From Verrucomicrobiota bacterium (GTDB lineage: Bacteria > Verrucomicrobiota > Verrucomicrobiia > Limisphaerales > UBA11320), in NCBI GenBank assembly GCA_016199985.1, contig JACQFQ010000020.1:1-64000 (forward strand): a stretch of DNA of 64,000 nt. The letters run 5' to 3'. The first letter of the stretch is position 1. Every line of letters begins with the position of its first letter. Below the pieces are notes generated by a model that was not told the origin of the DNA, made no database searches, and was given only the letters and a program-made list of their open reading frames with translations. The position numbers and the translations under genes were made by a program. This document shows positions 17,122 through 32,100 of this stretch, piece after piece.

Positions 17122-20100
17122 GACAATCCTAGTGAAATGGGCTTCAGCACAGGTCCCCCTCTGAGGCGGGCCTCTTCACTGGTTGCCAGGCTTTCTGTGT
17201 GAACATCGGAAAAGCCGCGGCTGAATGAATCAGTCGCGGCGAAAGGATGGAGGATGCTGTCGAGGGAAAGGTGGAGGCTCTGTATGGGGGCGGTCGTCGC
17301 TTCCGCCAATCGCACAACCGGGGATCCGGTCACCCGCAGTGTCGCGAGGCTGACTCCCGCGCCCGCCGTTCGCCCCGGGATCAGGCGAGTCGCGATCCTC
17401 GATGTGTCGGGCGCCCAGTCATCGAGAGAGCTCAGCGCGGGGGGCGGCCCGGTGGGCGGATAGCTTGCGACCTCGACTGTGCTCGGACGCTCGAAGAGCA
17501 CGCGGCTGGGCCCGCCGATGGACTGCGGAACCAAGGCCAAAGCCAGATTGATTGTGGCTCCGCCCGTCGCGTATCCGGACAGATCCACCGTGTCGTTCCC
17601 CTGCCCCTTCTCCTCCAGGATCCGATCCGTGCCCAGGTTGAGGATGCCGCTGAACTGATACTGATCGTCCCCGCGTCCCCCGATCAAGCGGTCGTTCCCC
17701 GGACCGCCGATCAACGTGTCGTTCCCACGGTCGCCGACCAGCGTGTCGTTGCCCAACCCGCCATTGATAATATTGTCGGCGCTGTTGCCGCGGATGAAGT
17801 CATCCAAAGCGGTGCCAATGAGGTTCTCGACCCCATGGCAGCCGATCAGCTCGAGCGTCAGATTGTTCGTGCTCTCGACGTGAACGGGCTTGCCGTTCGA
17901 CATATCGATCGACAGGGCGGCGCCGAGGCCGCTGAAGTCGAGCGTGTCCGTGCCGCCGCTCCCAATCGCCTCCAGGATGCGGACGGTGTGGGGCGCCGAG
18001 TTATTGAGGAGGCGGTACGTGTCGTTGCCGTCGCCGCCAATGAACAGATCCACGGTGGGGCTCGCGGACACGCCGCTGTCGAAAATCGTGTCATCACCGC
18101 CGCGCCCTTCGATCACGTTGGAGAGATTGTTCCCGAGCAGGAAGTCTCCCTGCTGACCGCCGATCAGGTTCTCGATGCTGGGCGAGAATAACAGCACTGT
18201 TTCGCCCTTGAGCTGGATACTGAGGCCGGGAACGATGGACTGAGAGACGACGGTCCCCAGGTTGACCGTCACCCCGATCTTCTGCGTCGGCGAGAAGTCC
18301 AGGGTGTCGACGCTGGTGTTGAACCCGAAGATGAAGTGCGGATCCTCCTCCACCTGATCGGCGCCGAGATCCGTGTCGGCGTTCCACTGATACGTGTCGT
18401 TGCCATCGCCGCCCTGCAGGAGATCGTTGCCCAATCCGCCGACGAGGAGATCTCGTCCGACGCCGCCGCGCAGGACGTCGTTGCCATCGCGGCCGTAGAG
18501 TTGGGTGTTTCCGTAGAAAAGGCGCGCGTCGAGGCGATTCGGAGCGGCGCTGCCCAACAGCGTCACGTTCTCAACGCCGATCAGCGTGTCCACCTCCGCC
18601 GAGCCATCGGTCGGGACGGCGGGAACCGCGGCCCACACGAGGTTGCTGATCGTCGTATCGGCGGGATTGGTGATCAGCGTGGCGTCGCCCGGGATGCTTT
18701 CCTCAACACGATCGCCGCTGTCGTTCCCGCCATCCAACACATCGTCGCCAGCCCGGCCGGTCAGAACATCGTTGCCTTGCAGTCCTTCGAGATGATTCAC
18801 GAGATCGTTGCCGAGGATCACGTCCGCGCGCTGCCCGCCACGAACATTCTCAACAGTGGCGTCGGTCAAGAGAAGAGTCGACAGGCCGCCGTCGCTGAGG
18901 ACCTGGCGCGTGAGCAAAGCCAAGTCGACATGGATGCCGACGTCCGTGGTGCTGGAAAAGTCGAGAGTGTCCTGGGCGCCTCCCGTGTCGGTTTCCTTGA
19001 TCGTGTCGTCGCCGAGGGGTTGGTCAGCGTCGAGGATATAGCGATCGTTGCCCGCGCCGCCCGCCATGAAGTCGTTGCCCGCGTCGCCGACGAGAATATC
19101 GTCCGCGGAGCCGCCGAACAGGCGATCATTCCCCGCCCCGCCGTCCAGCCTCACAATCTTGTTGAAGCCAGAGGCGTCGAGCGTGTTGTCGCCGGCGCCC
19201 CCCGTCAGATGGGCCGCGCTGATCCCGCTGAGGATGTCGACATCGGTGACGGATGTCAGCGCGTCCACGAAAACCAGCGTTCCAGGGGTCAAGGTGAAGT
19301 TCCCGTCGCCTTCTTCGGAAAGCAGCGTCACGCCCCCGCCAACGATCTTGTCGTTGCCGCGACCGCCGCTCAGAACGTTGATCCCGGAGCCTCCGATGAG
19401 AATATCGTCCCCGCCACGGCCCTGGAGAGTGACGCGTCCGTTGAAGCTGGAGGCGTCGAGCGTGTTCGCGTTGTCGTCGCCGATCAGGCTGATTTCGTCG
19501 AAGCTGCCCGCGTTAAACGTGTCGGTTTCGCCGGTGTCGACGAGCTTGAGAACTCCGGAGGACAGCTGCCAGTTTCCGGCCCGCTCCTCCTTCAGCACGT
19601 CATAGCCGTCGGAGCCGCCATCGAGCTGATCATTGCCCTCGCGGCCCCAGAGAATGTTCGGACGCGCGTTGCCGATCAAGCGGTCTCCTTGCGGAGTGCC
19701 GTTGATGTCCTCGATGCCCTGCGAGTCGCTGAGGGTGAGCCGGAGGTTGGCGTTGACCGATTGCTGGGTCGTGAGATTGAGATCGATGCTGGCCCCGACA
19801 GTCGTTGTGGTGGTGAAGTCTATGAGGTCATGATCGCTGGCGGTTCCCGGGCCGCTGTCTTCGCGGATCTCGTCGCCGCCGAGGTTGGTGTCGGCGTCGA
19901 AGATGTAAGCGTCGCTGCCCAGTCCGCCAATCAGGATGTCGTTGCCGCCCCGGCCTTCGAGGATATCGTTGCCGTCGCGTCCATCAAGGACGTCGTCCGC
20001 GGCGCTGCCTCGCAGGACGTCGTTCTGACGTCCGCCAATGACGCGCTCGATCAACCCGCCCGCGGGCAGGGTGAGACGCAGAGCGGGGGTGACGTCCTGC

Positions 20101-23100
20101 GTGGTGGAAAGATTGAGGTCCAGAACGACCGAGAACGAAGCGGTGCTGGAGAGATCGATCGTGTCGAAACCTCCCAGAGGCAGCGCCTGCTCGACCAGCG
20201 TGTCGCTGTCGCGGTCCTCGGGCCTCGTGCCTCCGCCGTCGCGATCGCCATTGAAGACATAGGTGTCGTCCTCGCTGCCGCCGTCCAGGATGTCGTTGCC
20301 GCGTCCGCCATCGATCCGATCGTTGCCGCCTTGGGCGTGAATCTCGTCGTTGCCAGCGCCGCCCAGGATGGTGTCATTGCCCATGCCGCCCAAATCGAGG
20401 ATCGCCGCGGAGCCGTCGACCTTGCGGCTCAGCACGCCGTAGTCGCCGAGGATGAGGTCATTCCCATCGCCTCCCAGGATGAAGTCGTTGTCGAGGCAGC
20501 CCTGATCGATGATCAAAAGGATGGCCTGCGGAACCGCGCCCTTCACCGGGCCTCCCGTGGGGTTCAGCAGGATCAGCCGGACCGTGCGCGGCGCTCCCTT
20601 GGGTCCAGGATTGCGCAGCGTGATCGATGCCGTGGCCGCTGTTTGCGGGTCGGCGAAGCTCAGGACAGCCTTGGCGGCGTCGTAGTCGATGCCCGCGACC
20701 GCGGAGCCATTCCTCGTGAAGAAGTCGGCGTCGCCGTCGGTGCTGCCCGCGACATGGAAGAACCGGATGATGGCCTGCGCGTCGGTGGCGCGAGCCGTGA
20801 ACACCGATTTGGCGAACGATACATTCCAGGGGCCAACGCCCGTGGTGGGCAGCGGGATCACTCCGGCGTCGATGTGGCGAGACTCGGCGCCCCCGGTCAC
20901 CGTGATGGTGTCGGTCAAGCCCGTGAAGGGATTGGCGTCGCTGTTATCGTCGCGAGGCGGGATCGGCAGCGGCGCGGGAGTGAACTTGAATCCGTCCGGA
21001 AGGACGAACTGGACGACGTAATTGCACGGCGCGAGCTTGTCGAATCGATAGACGCCCGTTGAGTCGGTGTAGCGAGTGCCCACGAGCGTCCACTGGTCGT
21101 CAAACAGATTCACCTGAACGTTCGCCAAACCCGGCTCGCCGGGGTCCTGCTTCGCGTTGCCGTCGGTGGCGCCTCCGCCGGGGCTCACAAAGTCGACCCA
21201 CACCCTGCCGCTCACGCTGCCCAACGCCCCCAGGCTCGCGGGGTCGACGTAGGCGCGAATGATCCGGGGATTCGGGCCGGTGGACGAAACGCGCGTCACC
21301 TCGGCCGAGTAAGGCTTGCCGGCGCAGGCGCAGCCGGGTCCGAGCCAGTGCCCGCCGACCACCCAGTCGTCGCCCGCGCCCGCGTCGATGAAGTCATTGC
21401 CTGGGCCGCCGTAGACCGTGTCGTCATTGAAAATGAGCGCGGAGCCGGTCGAGCCCGGCGCAGTGGTCGTCTTGGGCGTGATCGCGAATCCGATCTCCTT
21501 CAGCTGCGTGGTGAGATAATCGACATTCGCGTTGAGCGGATTGTTGCGGGTGGAGCACTCCGCGCCGACCAGCACGGCGCCGATATTCGTCACCTCCACC
21601 TTCACGGCGCCGGTGAGGACGTTCGCGGACCACACCCCCAGCGCATCCGTCGGAGCCAGGGTCTGCGGAACGCCGCTGATGTCCGTGATGGTCACGATGA
21701 CTCCGGGCAGCTTGCTGTCGACGTCGGGATCGTAGCGACCGTTGCGGTTCAGGTCCTGGAAGATGAATCCGTTGACGCTGACCTTGTCGTTGTCGCGGAT
21801 TTCGACGGTGTTCTCGGCCCGCGCGATGGTCGCGTTCGAGGCTTCGAGCAGGTCGACATGGAAGTTCTCGGTGGGCTCAGGGACGGAAAGATCGTTGATC
21901 TGAACGTGGATCACCTTGCTCGCGACCTGCTGGAAGGGATCGGCGTCCGGCCCGCCAAAGTCCGCCGCGGTGAAGAGAATGGCCTCGGGGTCGATGGCGA
22001 CCGCCGGATGATCCGCGGCCACGTAGTCGAGATCGGGAGCGCCAGCCTTCGCCGTTCCGTCGCGGGTCTGCCAGCGAACGGAGCTCACAAGTCCCGCTCC
22101 GAGCGTCACGTCGTCGGGCAGCGTGGCCAGCACGGTCACGAAGGCGAATCCAGGCGCGTTCTCATCCACGCTGCTGTCAAGGATGCGGAACACCGGCGCG
22201 GGTTGGAGATCGTGGATGACCAGCACCGTCCGACTGATGGGAGCGCGAACCGGTCCGCCGGTGGGATTCGCCAGGCTGAACACGACAAACTCGTCGCCCT
22301 CGTAAAGTCTATCGGTGAACGCGTTGATCTTGAGCGTCTTTTCATTCTCGTTGTCGGCGAAGCTGATGAGCAGCCGCTTCTGCGGCCCGGCGAGCGTAAA
22401 GTTGCCCTGGTAATCCACGCCGGGGCCCGGATCGCCCTTCACCGCGGTGGCGAAGGAGATCCACAGCACCGCGTCCGGCTCGGAGCTGTTCGGCGCTCGG
22501 ACAATCTTGATCTCCGTGTTGCCGCCCTCGTCCACGTCGTAGCGGCTTTTCGCGAACTGCACATACCACGGACCCGGATCGCCCGATTCATCGTCGATGA
22601 TCGTGACGGTGGCGTGGTTCTGTGTCTGGTCTGTCGGATCGAGGACCGCGTAGTCCGCCATCAGAAGGTTCACGTAGAAGTACTCGTTGCCCTCCACCTT
22701 CTGGTCTCCGATGACATTGACCACGATCGTCTTCTCGGTCTCGCCGGGAGCGAAGCGCACGTGATCGAAGGAGTACTCGACGTCGGGCTTCTCGGTGTCG
22801 GAGCCCAGGACGCTCGCCGTGCCGCTGCTCGTGCTCCAGGTGACGTTGACGAAGCGCCCGCTCGGCTCCAGGAGGTTCGTCGTCGGATCCACCAGGGTGA
22901 TCTTGAGCTTCACAGGGGTGTCGCCCGCCTGGCCTTCAACCACGCTGGTGGCCACGGGAGTGATCCGCAGGAACGGCATGGGATCGTCGTCGATGATCCG
23001 GGCGATGGCGCGGTCATCGCCGATCGTGGCCAGGCTCTTGGGCGTGGCGTAGGGCAGCTCGATGCTGACGCCAACCGCCTCGTCAAACTCGTTGAGCGTA

Positions 23101-26100
23101 TCGCCTATGGTGGTCACCTGGATCACCTTCTCGGTCTCGAGCGGGTTGAATGTCACGCTGGAGACGACGCGGACATAATCTTTGCCCTCCGTCGCGGAGT
23201 CGGGCAGGAGCAGGCCGTCCGGACCGACAATCTGATTTGTTTGATAGAGCACCGTGAAGGGGCGCGAGCTCGGATTCGACAGCCGGATCACGTACTCCAG
23301 CTTGTCGGTTTCGTGCGTGCCGATCTGGCGTCCGTCGTCGATGGACACGACCGGCGGATTGTCGTCGTCGATGATCGTGCCCGTGCCGATCGTGCGCGTG
23401 ACCACGATATTGTCCCGGCTCAGGCCCTGGATCACGTCGCAGATCTGAACCCGCATGGTCTCGGAGTCGCCTTCATCAATGTTGTCCCCTCGCACCTTGA
23501 TCGTGATGGTGTGGCTCGTCTCTCCGGGCTTGAAGACCAGGGTCCATTCCGCGCCGAGATAGTCGGCGTCCTCGATCGCCGTTCCGTCGAGGGTCTTGTA
23601 GCACACAAGAACCTGGTCGGTCACGGGCTGCGAAAGCGTGACGGTGAACACGAGATCGCTAAAGCCGCTGTCGCCCTCCTTGACGGAGGGATTGTCGATG
23701 TTGATCTGGAGCGCCGTGCTCTCGAAGCCCACGTCGACATGTTCGGCGGACTCGCCTTCGCCGAGGGTCGCGACGCTGGTCTTGCGGGTGACGGGATCGG
23801 CATCGCTGTCGATGGTGTCGTCGGCGCCCTGGTTCGCCGTCACGAAGACGAGCGGCGAGGAGACGGGAGTGCCATCGATGTCGGTCACGGCCGGCGTCTC
23901 AAACTGCAAATAGTAATCGCCCGGAGGCAGGCCATCGAAGCGGTAGTTCCCGTTGCTGTCGCTGAGCGTGGCCGCAAGAAGCGCGCTGTCGGAGGCCCGA
24001 TGCAGCTCGACGCGGACCGCCGCGATGCCGTGTTCCGTGATGTCGCGGATGTGGTCTCGCGCCAGATCGAGCCAGGCGCCGCCGCTGATCGACGCGCCGG
24101 GGAAGCTCTCCTGTCCGGCGCCGCCGGCGTCGTCCGCAAAGATGAAGTCGTCGCCGTCGCCGCCGTCGATGAAGTCCACGCCGTCGAGGGCCACCGGCGT
24201 CAGAGAGCCGCCAAGGACGCGAGCGCCGCCGAAGATCCAATCGCTCCCTCCGCAGCCGAAGATCACGTCCGCCCCGCCGGCGCCGATCAGGACATCGTTG
24301 CCGACGCCATCGATTCCTGTGACGCGCACGGGACTCAGGCCCGCCGCGATCACGCCTTCGTCGCCCACGATCACATCGTCGCCCTCGCCGCCATCAATGA
24401 GATCCCCGCCGCCGTTGCCGACCAGGCGGTCGTTGCCGGCGCCGCCATAGATCTCGTCATCGTCCGCGCCCCCCTTGATCCCGTCGTCGCCGGCTTCGCC
24501 ATAGAGCTTGTCGCGTCCCTCGTTGCCCTCAATCTCGTCATCGTCCGCGCCGCCCAAGATCACGTCGTTGCCGGCGCCGCCGAAAAGATGATCCATTCCG
24601 GCGTTGCCGTAGATGGTGTCGTTGCCCGCCTCGCCGAAGAGGGAGTCGGGGCCGTTCGCGCCGGTGAGACGATCGTCGCCGCCGTTCCCATGGAACTCAT
24701 AACCCACGGTCGCGCCGTCCGGCGCGGTGATGATGTCGTTGCCATCCCCGCCGAAATACTTCCCTCCGCCCTGGCTGGCCAGGATCAGGTCATTGCCGTC
24801 GCCGCCAAGGACCGCGTCCAACTCATCCCCCGACCCGTGGCCGCCGTCGACCCCGCCCGAAGGCGAGAGAAGATCCTTCATGTCGATGGTGTCATTCCCA
24901 GCGCCGCCGTCCGCGACGATCGACTTCACTCCATGGAAGGTTTGCTTGATGCCGTTGAAGGACACCTCGACAACCTCGCCGTCGGCGTCGCCGGGGGCGC
25001 CGTCCACATGCTTGAGAATCACGACTTCGTCGCCGTCCGTCGTGTCGTCCACATCCCGCAGCGAGGCGTATTTGCCGATGTGCAGCACGAGCTTCCCGGC
25101 GCCTCCGCGGCCGTCGAACTTGTTCTCGGAGATGTGCGGGCCGTCGGTGAAGTGGGCCAACACCGGCGTCGGACAGGTGATCTCGAACTTGAGGATGGTG
25201 ATGCGCGCGAACTTCCATTCCATGTTCACATCGAAGAAGAAGAAGTGAATTGTCAGGAACAGCTCGGCCTCGGCGTACACCTCGCCGGTGATGTCGAAGA
25301 TGCACCGAATGTCCTTCTTCGCGTTGGAGATGATTTCGCTGACGCGCACACGGCCATCGCCGTCGGTATCGTTCAGGTTGAACAGAATGTCGGCGTAGAT
25401 CCCGCCTTTGACGCCCGCCTCCGCGATCACAAGGTCGACGCCGCCTCCGACAAAGAGCCCGCCGTGTATCGTGATCTCGGGAACATCCACGCCGTGGTCG
25501 TCCACGTCCTTGATGAAGAAGCCGTCGAAGAGCACGAGCGGATCCTTGTCGGAGCTCGAGAAAAACTTCGCGAGTCCGTAGGTGTCGTAGCCGATCGTGA
25601 GGTCGATCTTCACCCCGATCTCGCCGCCGAAAAAGATCACGAGCGGGCCGAAGATGGGGATCGTCACCTTGAAGGAGGCCTTCAGGTCAAGAACGGGGAG
25701 GTGGTACTCGATCAGGCTGACCGGCTTGCCCATAAAGAGCTGGGCGATCGCGCTGATGTCGAGGATGGGGAACTTGATTCCGATATCCTCGAGCTTCTTG
25801 AAGAACCTGGAGATCGGACCCAGCGGGCCGGCGCTGCCCACATGGTCGGAGGGGCTTGTGTTCGATGAGCCCGTGCCCGGAATGGCGACGCCACTCGCCG
25901 TGCCGTGACGATCCTGCGTGATCTGGATGCTGCCCAGGGGAATGAGCACCTCCCCTCCGGTCACCGGAACATTGTTCGCGATGTCTATGATCGTGAGAAT
26001 CGCCTCGATGAACTTGCGGCTGCTCGGGGTGATCGCGCCGAAGGTCTCCGCAAGATCCAGCATCGTGAACGGTCGGCCCGCGAGGTCGGACAAGACCGGG

Positions 26101-29100
26101 ATCGGCGAGGTGAGGAAAGTCACCACCGGCTGCAACGGCTCGGTGACCTTCTTGATCTCTGTGAGGATCGGCCCGATGAGATGGCTGATGAAGGTTCCTA
26201 CATCGAGCTGAACGTTGTTGATCGCGATCGACGGCGTCTCCACCGGCTTGCCGATCTCGAACTTCCAGCTCAGGTCGAACTCCGCGAGCAGCCTGGGGAA
26301 GTCCGTGTTGCCGTCGAAGCTGATGGCCAGATCCAGGTGGATCTCCGCCTTCGCGCCCAGCTTTGCGCTGATGACGTCGCCGAGGCTGAGCCCGGGACGG
26401 CGCAGATCTTCGAGCGTCAGCTTGCCGTCGTTCCCCGAGGGATCCTTGATATCGACGATGAAGTATCCGCTGAAGGCGGTGACATCGCGATGATGGCCCT
26501 TGGCGTCCAAACCGTTGCTCTCATCCGAGACATCCAATTGGAGGAAGAAGAGCTCGCCGCGGGCGTGCAAGCCGGGAATGGTCACGGCGAAGAACACGCG
26601 CAGCTCGTCCTCGGCTGTGCTGCCGCCGCCGGGCGGGCGGAAGTCGGTGCGGAAGTAGAATCCCTGGCTGAGGCTGACCCCGAAGTAGAGCTTCAGATCG
26701 AAGCCCAGCGTGATCTTGACGTTCCCGTCCACCGACAACCCAAAGCCCGGAACGCCTATGTCGAACTTGATCGGGTTGGCCGAGGTGTCGACGATGTCGG
26801 CCCTCTTAATGAGCCGGATCTTGAAATCGATCGCGTCGCCAACGCAGGTGATCTGAACATCGTTGAAGTCGGTGATCGGGACGACGCGCGTCAGATAGCC
26901 GCCGTCGTCCGGCGTGATCACGGCCCCCGTGCCATCCACCAGCTGCCCGTCGGCGTTCACCTTCGCGAGTATGTTCAGCCCGGCGGATCCGAGCGCGTTG
27001 AAGATGGCCTCCTTCACCAGGCCGATCGGATCGCCCGCCTCGGCGAGCTTCTGCCGGATGCTTGCCAGAAGCCCGTTGCGGAAGTCCGCGATCGAATTCG
27101 CCGCGGAGGCCAGCTTGTCGCCGACCAGCGGCAGATTCTGGTTCAGAACCTTGCTGCGCAATCCATCCTCGATGGCGCCCAGCAGCGCGTCCAGGCCGTC
27201 CAGCAGCACGGGACTGCTGCGGATAATCTGGCAGACGTTCAGGGACTGGAAGAGGCTCGCGATATCCGGCGCCGCGAATCGCACCCCCGCGGCGTTTCCT
27301 CCGAGCAACCGCACCAGGTCGGGAACGAGCAGCGCCAGGCTGTTGTCGGCGAATCCATCGCCGTTGTTATCGGAGGTCGCTCCCAGCGCGATGCCCCCAG
27401 GCCCATAAACCGGGAGAACCACCGAGAACCCGGCATGCGCCTGGAGATCAAAGTTTGCGAGGTCGAAAAGCGTGTCGCGCAGGAAATAGTGGCGTCCGCT
27501 GCCGTTGCGATCCTTAAGCAGGAGGCTGACCGACGCGCTGTCGTTGGGACCCGCGGTGGTCGGATCGCCGTCGGCGTCGAAGGTCATCGTCCCGTTGCGC
27601 ACCCGGAGCCCCAGCAGTCCGCCCGCCTTGAACTCCAGATTGGTGCCTCGAACCGCGGCCTGCAGGAAGATGCCCGTGCCGGTGTTGGGACCCGCGTAAT
27701 TGCTGTCGTTGAGGAAGGGCATCGGACGACAGGAATTGCTGATGTCGATTCCGAGGGAGAGACGGAAAGTGGCGGAGAGGGCGATCGAAACATTCCCCGA
27801 AGCTTCAATGGACACCAGCTCGGCAAGACCGCCCAGCAGCGCTTTGACGGGACCAAAAGGAGAATCAGGGAGACGGGAGACGTAATCGGCGAGGCGGATG
27901 TAGAACGGGAGATTCTGAGTGTAGATGGCGGTGAAGGTGAGTTCCGCGCGAATGGAGGTCTGGCTGACGGCGCCGCTGCCGTCTCCACCGGTGGTGGAAT
28001 CTAGCGACGCATGAACCGGCGGCGCCCTCGGCCCCGCCGTCGCGATGAGGTGGTCCACCGCGGCGACGATTGTTTGCGCCTTCGTGAACGTGGCGTTGTA
28101 GTAGATCGTCAGCACCCGCTTCACGTCGTCGTAGGCCGCCTCGGCGCGATCCAATCCCGAGGCGTAGCGGTTGTCGTCCTCGAACTTGACGCGGAGCTTG
28201 GCAAAGGTCCCGCTCGGGACCACCGCGTCGAAGCGAATCCCGTTGTTGCTCCCCGGGGGATCGAACACCACCGATCGGTGCGTGTTGTCCAGGGTGGGAT
28301 TCGCCACATGGTCGACCGTGAAAACCAGGCTGTGGGAAGGCAGCCCCAGCGCGGCTTCCAGGTCGTGCGACAGCTGTTCGAGCGTGGAGGCGTCGCCGCG
28401 CAGGATGTTGCTCACCGCGTCGAGCAGCTTCGAGCCCGCGTCCAGGATCTGGCCGAGGCTCACTCCGACGCCCGGCAGCGGATCCTTGATGAACTCGAAC
28501 CCGCGGATGTTCTCCAGCTGGCTTCCCAGCTTGGTCAGGCCGCCGAGAAGATCGATCACCGTCAGGCAGTTGAAATGCTGGAACGCGCCGAACTCCGGCA
28601 GCGTGATGAAGATGCCCTTGTTGTTGGTGGTCGCGTCGAAGGGACTGCTGTTGACGTGCAGGTCGCTGATGTCGGGGATGAATACGCGCAGCGTGTTGTC
28701 ATCCGGATCGATCAGGCTCCCGAAGCCCGGGGTGGTGACCGTGAGATTGGGAAGCACCAGGTCGATCGCGGCGGTGGTGGTCAGCGTGGGATGGATGTAG
28801 GCGGCAACGCGCGTGAGATCGGAGATGAGGGTGCTGATGAACACGCGCGTGCTGGAACCGCTGCTGCTGCCGGGATCGAACAAGGAAACCGTCACCCCGA
28901 GCTGGCCGGTCAGGCTGCCCCCGGTGGAGCCGAAAGCGATGATCCCCTCTCCCCCGCCCAGGCGCGCCGAGAAGGTCAGGCTGGAAGCGCTCGCCGTAAC
29001 CGAGGCGGTGATGGCCAGCCCTTGGAAAAAGACTCCCTTCACCTTGGACAAGGCCTTGAACCCCGTCGGCAAACCAATCTCGGTCACCGCCACGTTGTTG

Positions 29101-32100
29101 CTGTCCGCGTTCACCTCGATCGTGTTGATGGCGCCCAGCTCGGCGTCCTTCACAGCGAGGACCAGGCTGTTCCCAACCACGATCGCCTGAAGGTGCGTGG
29201 AAAGCTTGTCCGCGGAGTTGGCGGTGTTCGAGGCAACGGTGAAGGCTGTGTTCAGATCGTCGGCGAGTTGCTGCACCGAACTGTTGGTGAGCGTCGCGCT
29301 CTTGGCCAGATTCACCGTGTAGCGAGCGCCCGTGCCGAGACCCGACTTGCGGTCCGCGTTGAGAAGAACAGTGAACGCGGCGTCGTCGGTGATGCGGCCA
29401 TTGGAGGGAGGCGGCACCAGGATCGCGTTGCGGAGCTTGGGAGTCTCGACCGGCGTCAGGTCGACGCCGAGGGTCGTGGTGAGGTCGATCGTCGCGCTCA
29501 GCGAGATGTCCCCCGAGCCGGAGATGTTCCCGAATCCATCCAGGAAGCTGAGGCTGTCGCCAAAATGCGTCGTCAGCGTCTTCGTCCAGTGGAAGTGGAG
29601 GTCGGTGGCCAGCACATCGCCGGGATCCAAGGCCAGGCCCAGAAGATGCCGCACCGCGCTCGCTCCCGGAACATTGTTGCTGATGTAGTCCAAAAGCGCC
29701 TCTTCCGCGTTCGGCTGGGGATGCTCCACCGCTTCCTGGCCGTCGGTGTAGCCGAGAAGCTTGAAGGTTTCGTCGGTGGAGCTGGCGCGGGTGAGCCGGA
29801 TCCGATTCACCAGTTTGCCCGGGACGTTCCCGATGGTGATCGTGCGACGGCGCGTGGGAAGGCCGTTCCGATCCACGGCCTCGACGTCCCGAACATAAGC
29901 GTGGAGCAGTCCGGCGAACTCTGTGGAGGCGAACGCGGTGTTGATCGCCGCCGTGACGTCATCGGCCAGCTTGCCCAGGGGCGTTTGGCCGCTCGAAAGG
30001 GTTTCGTTGTCCGTCGTCGCGGACGCGTGGATCGTCACCTTGGTGGGCGTCGCGGCGCCGTTCACCAGCAGGAAGAAGGAGACATCGCTGGTCAGCTTGC
30101 CATGGTCCGCCACGTCCGAGCTCAGGGTCCCGTTCCCCTCCAGATCCATGAACACGATCCGGCTGTAGAAGTCCTGCAGGTAGTCCTGCGCGACATCGAA
30201 TAGCTCTCCCAGCGTCTTGCCGGTGAGAGGAATGCTGGTGTTGAAGAAGGACGAGCCCCGCAGCGTTTCAATCCAGTCCGCGATTCTCTTGAGCTGAATC
30301 ACCCAGTCCTGCACGCCCGCTGTGGAGATATCGAATCCGCTCAAGGCCACGAAGAGCGGAGGGCTGCCATCGGTGAAGAAGCGCACGAGCAGCGCGCCGG
30401 TCGCGTTGCGCAGATCCAAGGGCGACGTCGGCGACTCGGGATCGAAGCGCTCGAGGACGAAGCGCCCGTTCAGGGAGAATCCGTTGATGCCCAGCGTCGC
30501 GTCGATCGCGGCGCGACGAAGCTCCTCGACATAGAACAGCTTGATGGTCGCGATTTTCACCCCGGTGATCGGATCCTCGACGACCACATCCTTGTCGACG
30601 CCGTCGCGGATGGTATTGACGTCGATCGTGAGATGCCCGCTGCCCACCAACTGGACCTTCGAGGTCCCAAACTTGATCGCCAGAGTGCCCTCGGCGTGGA
30701 AGGCCAGCTTCTTGCGGGCGGTGCTGGGAGCGCTCGGATCAATGATGAGCAACATCCCGAACTTCCCGCCGGTCAGCTGAACGCCTATCTTCGCGGAGTC
30801 GGGCGCTGTCTCGAAATCTCCGGTGACATAGCCGGCGAAGGCCTTCACATCCGCCGCCCCAATCAGGATCTGCGTCTTGCCAGGAGCGGGCTTCTTGATC
30901 GTAAACTTGATGCCGGAGAAGTTCGCGTTCTGATCGTTCTGCGTGGCGTGTCCGCCGCCGTTCGTCGTCCCGCCTTCGAATTCCACATCGACACCGAGGT
31001 CCCTCTTCAGGGCCGCCGCCAGTCCCAGGACATGGTCGCGCCGATTCTCGGCCAGGTCGTCATGATGCGATTCGCGGTCGCGATTCGCGTAGGCGCCCCC
31101 AAAGCTGCTGATGCTGCCATTCACCACCGCGTGGATCTTCGTGACATGCGCGCCGACATTCGCGGCCTCGACCGCCGAGATTTGCTGGCGGATATCGTTC
31201 AGCAACTGCTGATAGCGCAGGAAGGAGGCGAGATCTCCGATGTCGGGATCGGTCGAGCTCACATGCGCGGGGTCAAATTCAGACCGAATGGAGCTGACGC
31301 CGAGCGGAAACAGGATCTTCTGGATGGCGATGTCCACATCGCTGCTTCCTTGATGGAAACTGGAGATCTCCTTCGTCTCCGCGGTGCTGTCGTTGTTCTC
31401 AGTCGTCTTCTGGAAGCTCACCACTCCGGAAGCTTGAACAAAGTCGAACAGGTTCAGCTTCACCCGGGCGTCGACGCGAACGAAAGGATCCGCCAGAGTG
31501 CCCCCTTGATCCACGTCGGGATCCACCGTCACGAGACTCGAAGTGCCGCAGAGCGTGAATGGATCGGTGAAAAGGCGGAACGTGCTGCTGGAAGGAAGCT
31601 GGCCGAGGGTGTTGATCCGGACGCGAACGTCGGTTTGGAGCTGGATTTCCGGGAATCCGATCAGCGCCGCCGATCCACGGGCGTCGATTGCGTACTTGTG
31701 CGACCCCGGAGTCGAGGCGCTGGGATTCGCGGGAGTGAGTTCCAGGAGGAGGGCCAGGCTGCCGTGCTCGATCTTCACGCCCTTCGCGTCCGTGGGGAAG
31801 TCGACCGTCGCGCCGCCGCCGGACGTCCGCGTCACAGTCATCGTACCATCGCCTATGAACACGGTCACATCCCGGGCGGCCACGCGGTAGACGATGGTTT
31901 CGGTCTTGTGCGCGCTCACTTTCCGAACCTGCATTTGAACGTCGGAGAAGTTGGCGTTCTGCGACGCGATGTCCATCCCGCCCTCTTGCAACGCGCCTTC
32001 GACGAAGGAGACCGTGAAGGGATGTCCGAGTTGGGTCGTGAGGTCCACGGCGAGGTCCGACGCGAGAGCGCGCACATGATCCCGGCGATGCTGGCTGAGG

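Noticed and set aside
18336-21062. A 908-codon plus-strand open frame opposite the RTX repeats
   Set aside because: Antisense of GGxGND repeats gives repeated VIAVA/AANEDI-type sequence; no start signals or family features.
21348-25868. A 1,506-codon open frame on the plus strand, opposite the giant gene
   Set aside because: It mirrors the minus-strand LEPR-XLL gene; the translation is rich in Arg, Asp, Val and His without domains, as expected for antisense frames of GC-rich repetitive genes.
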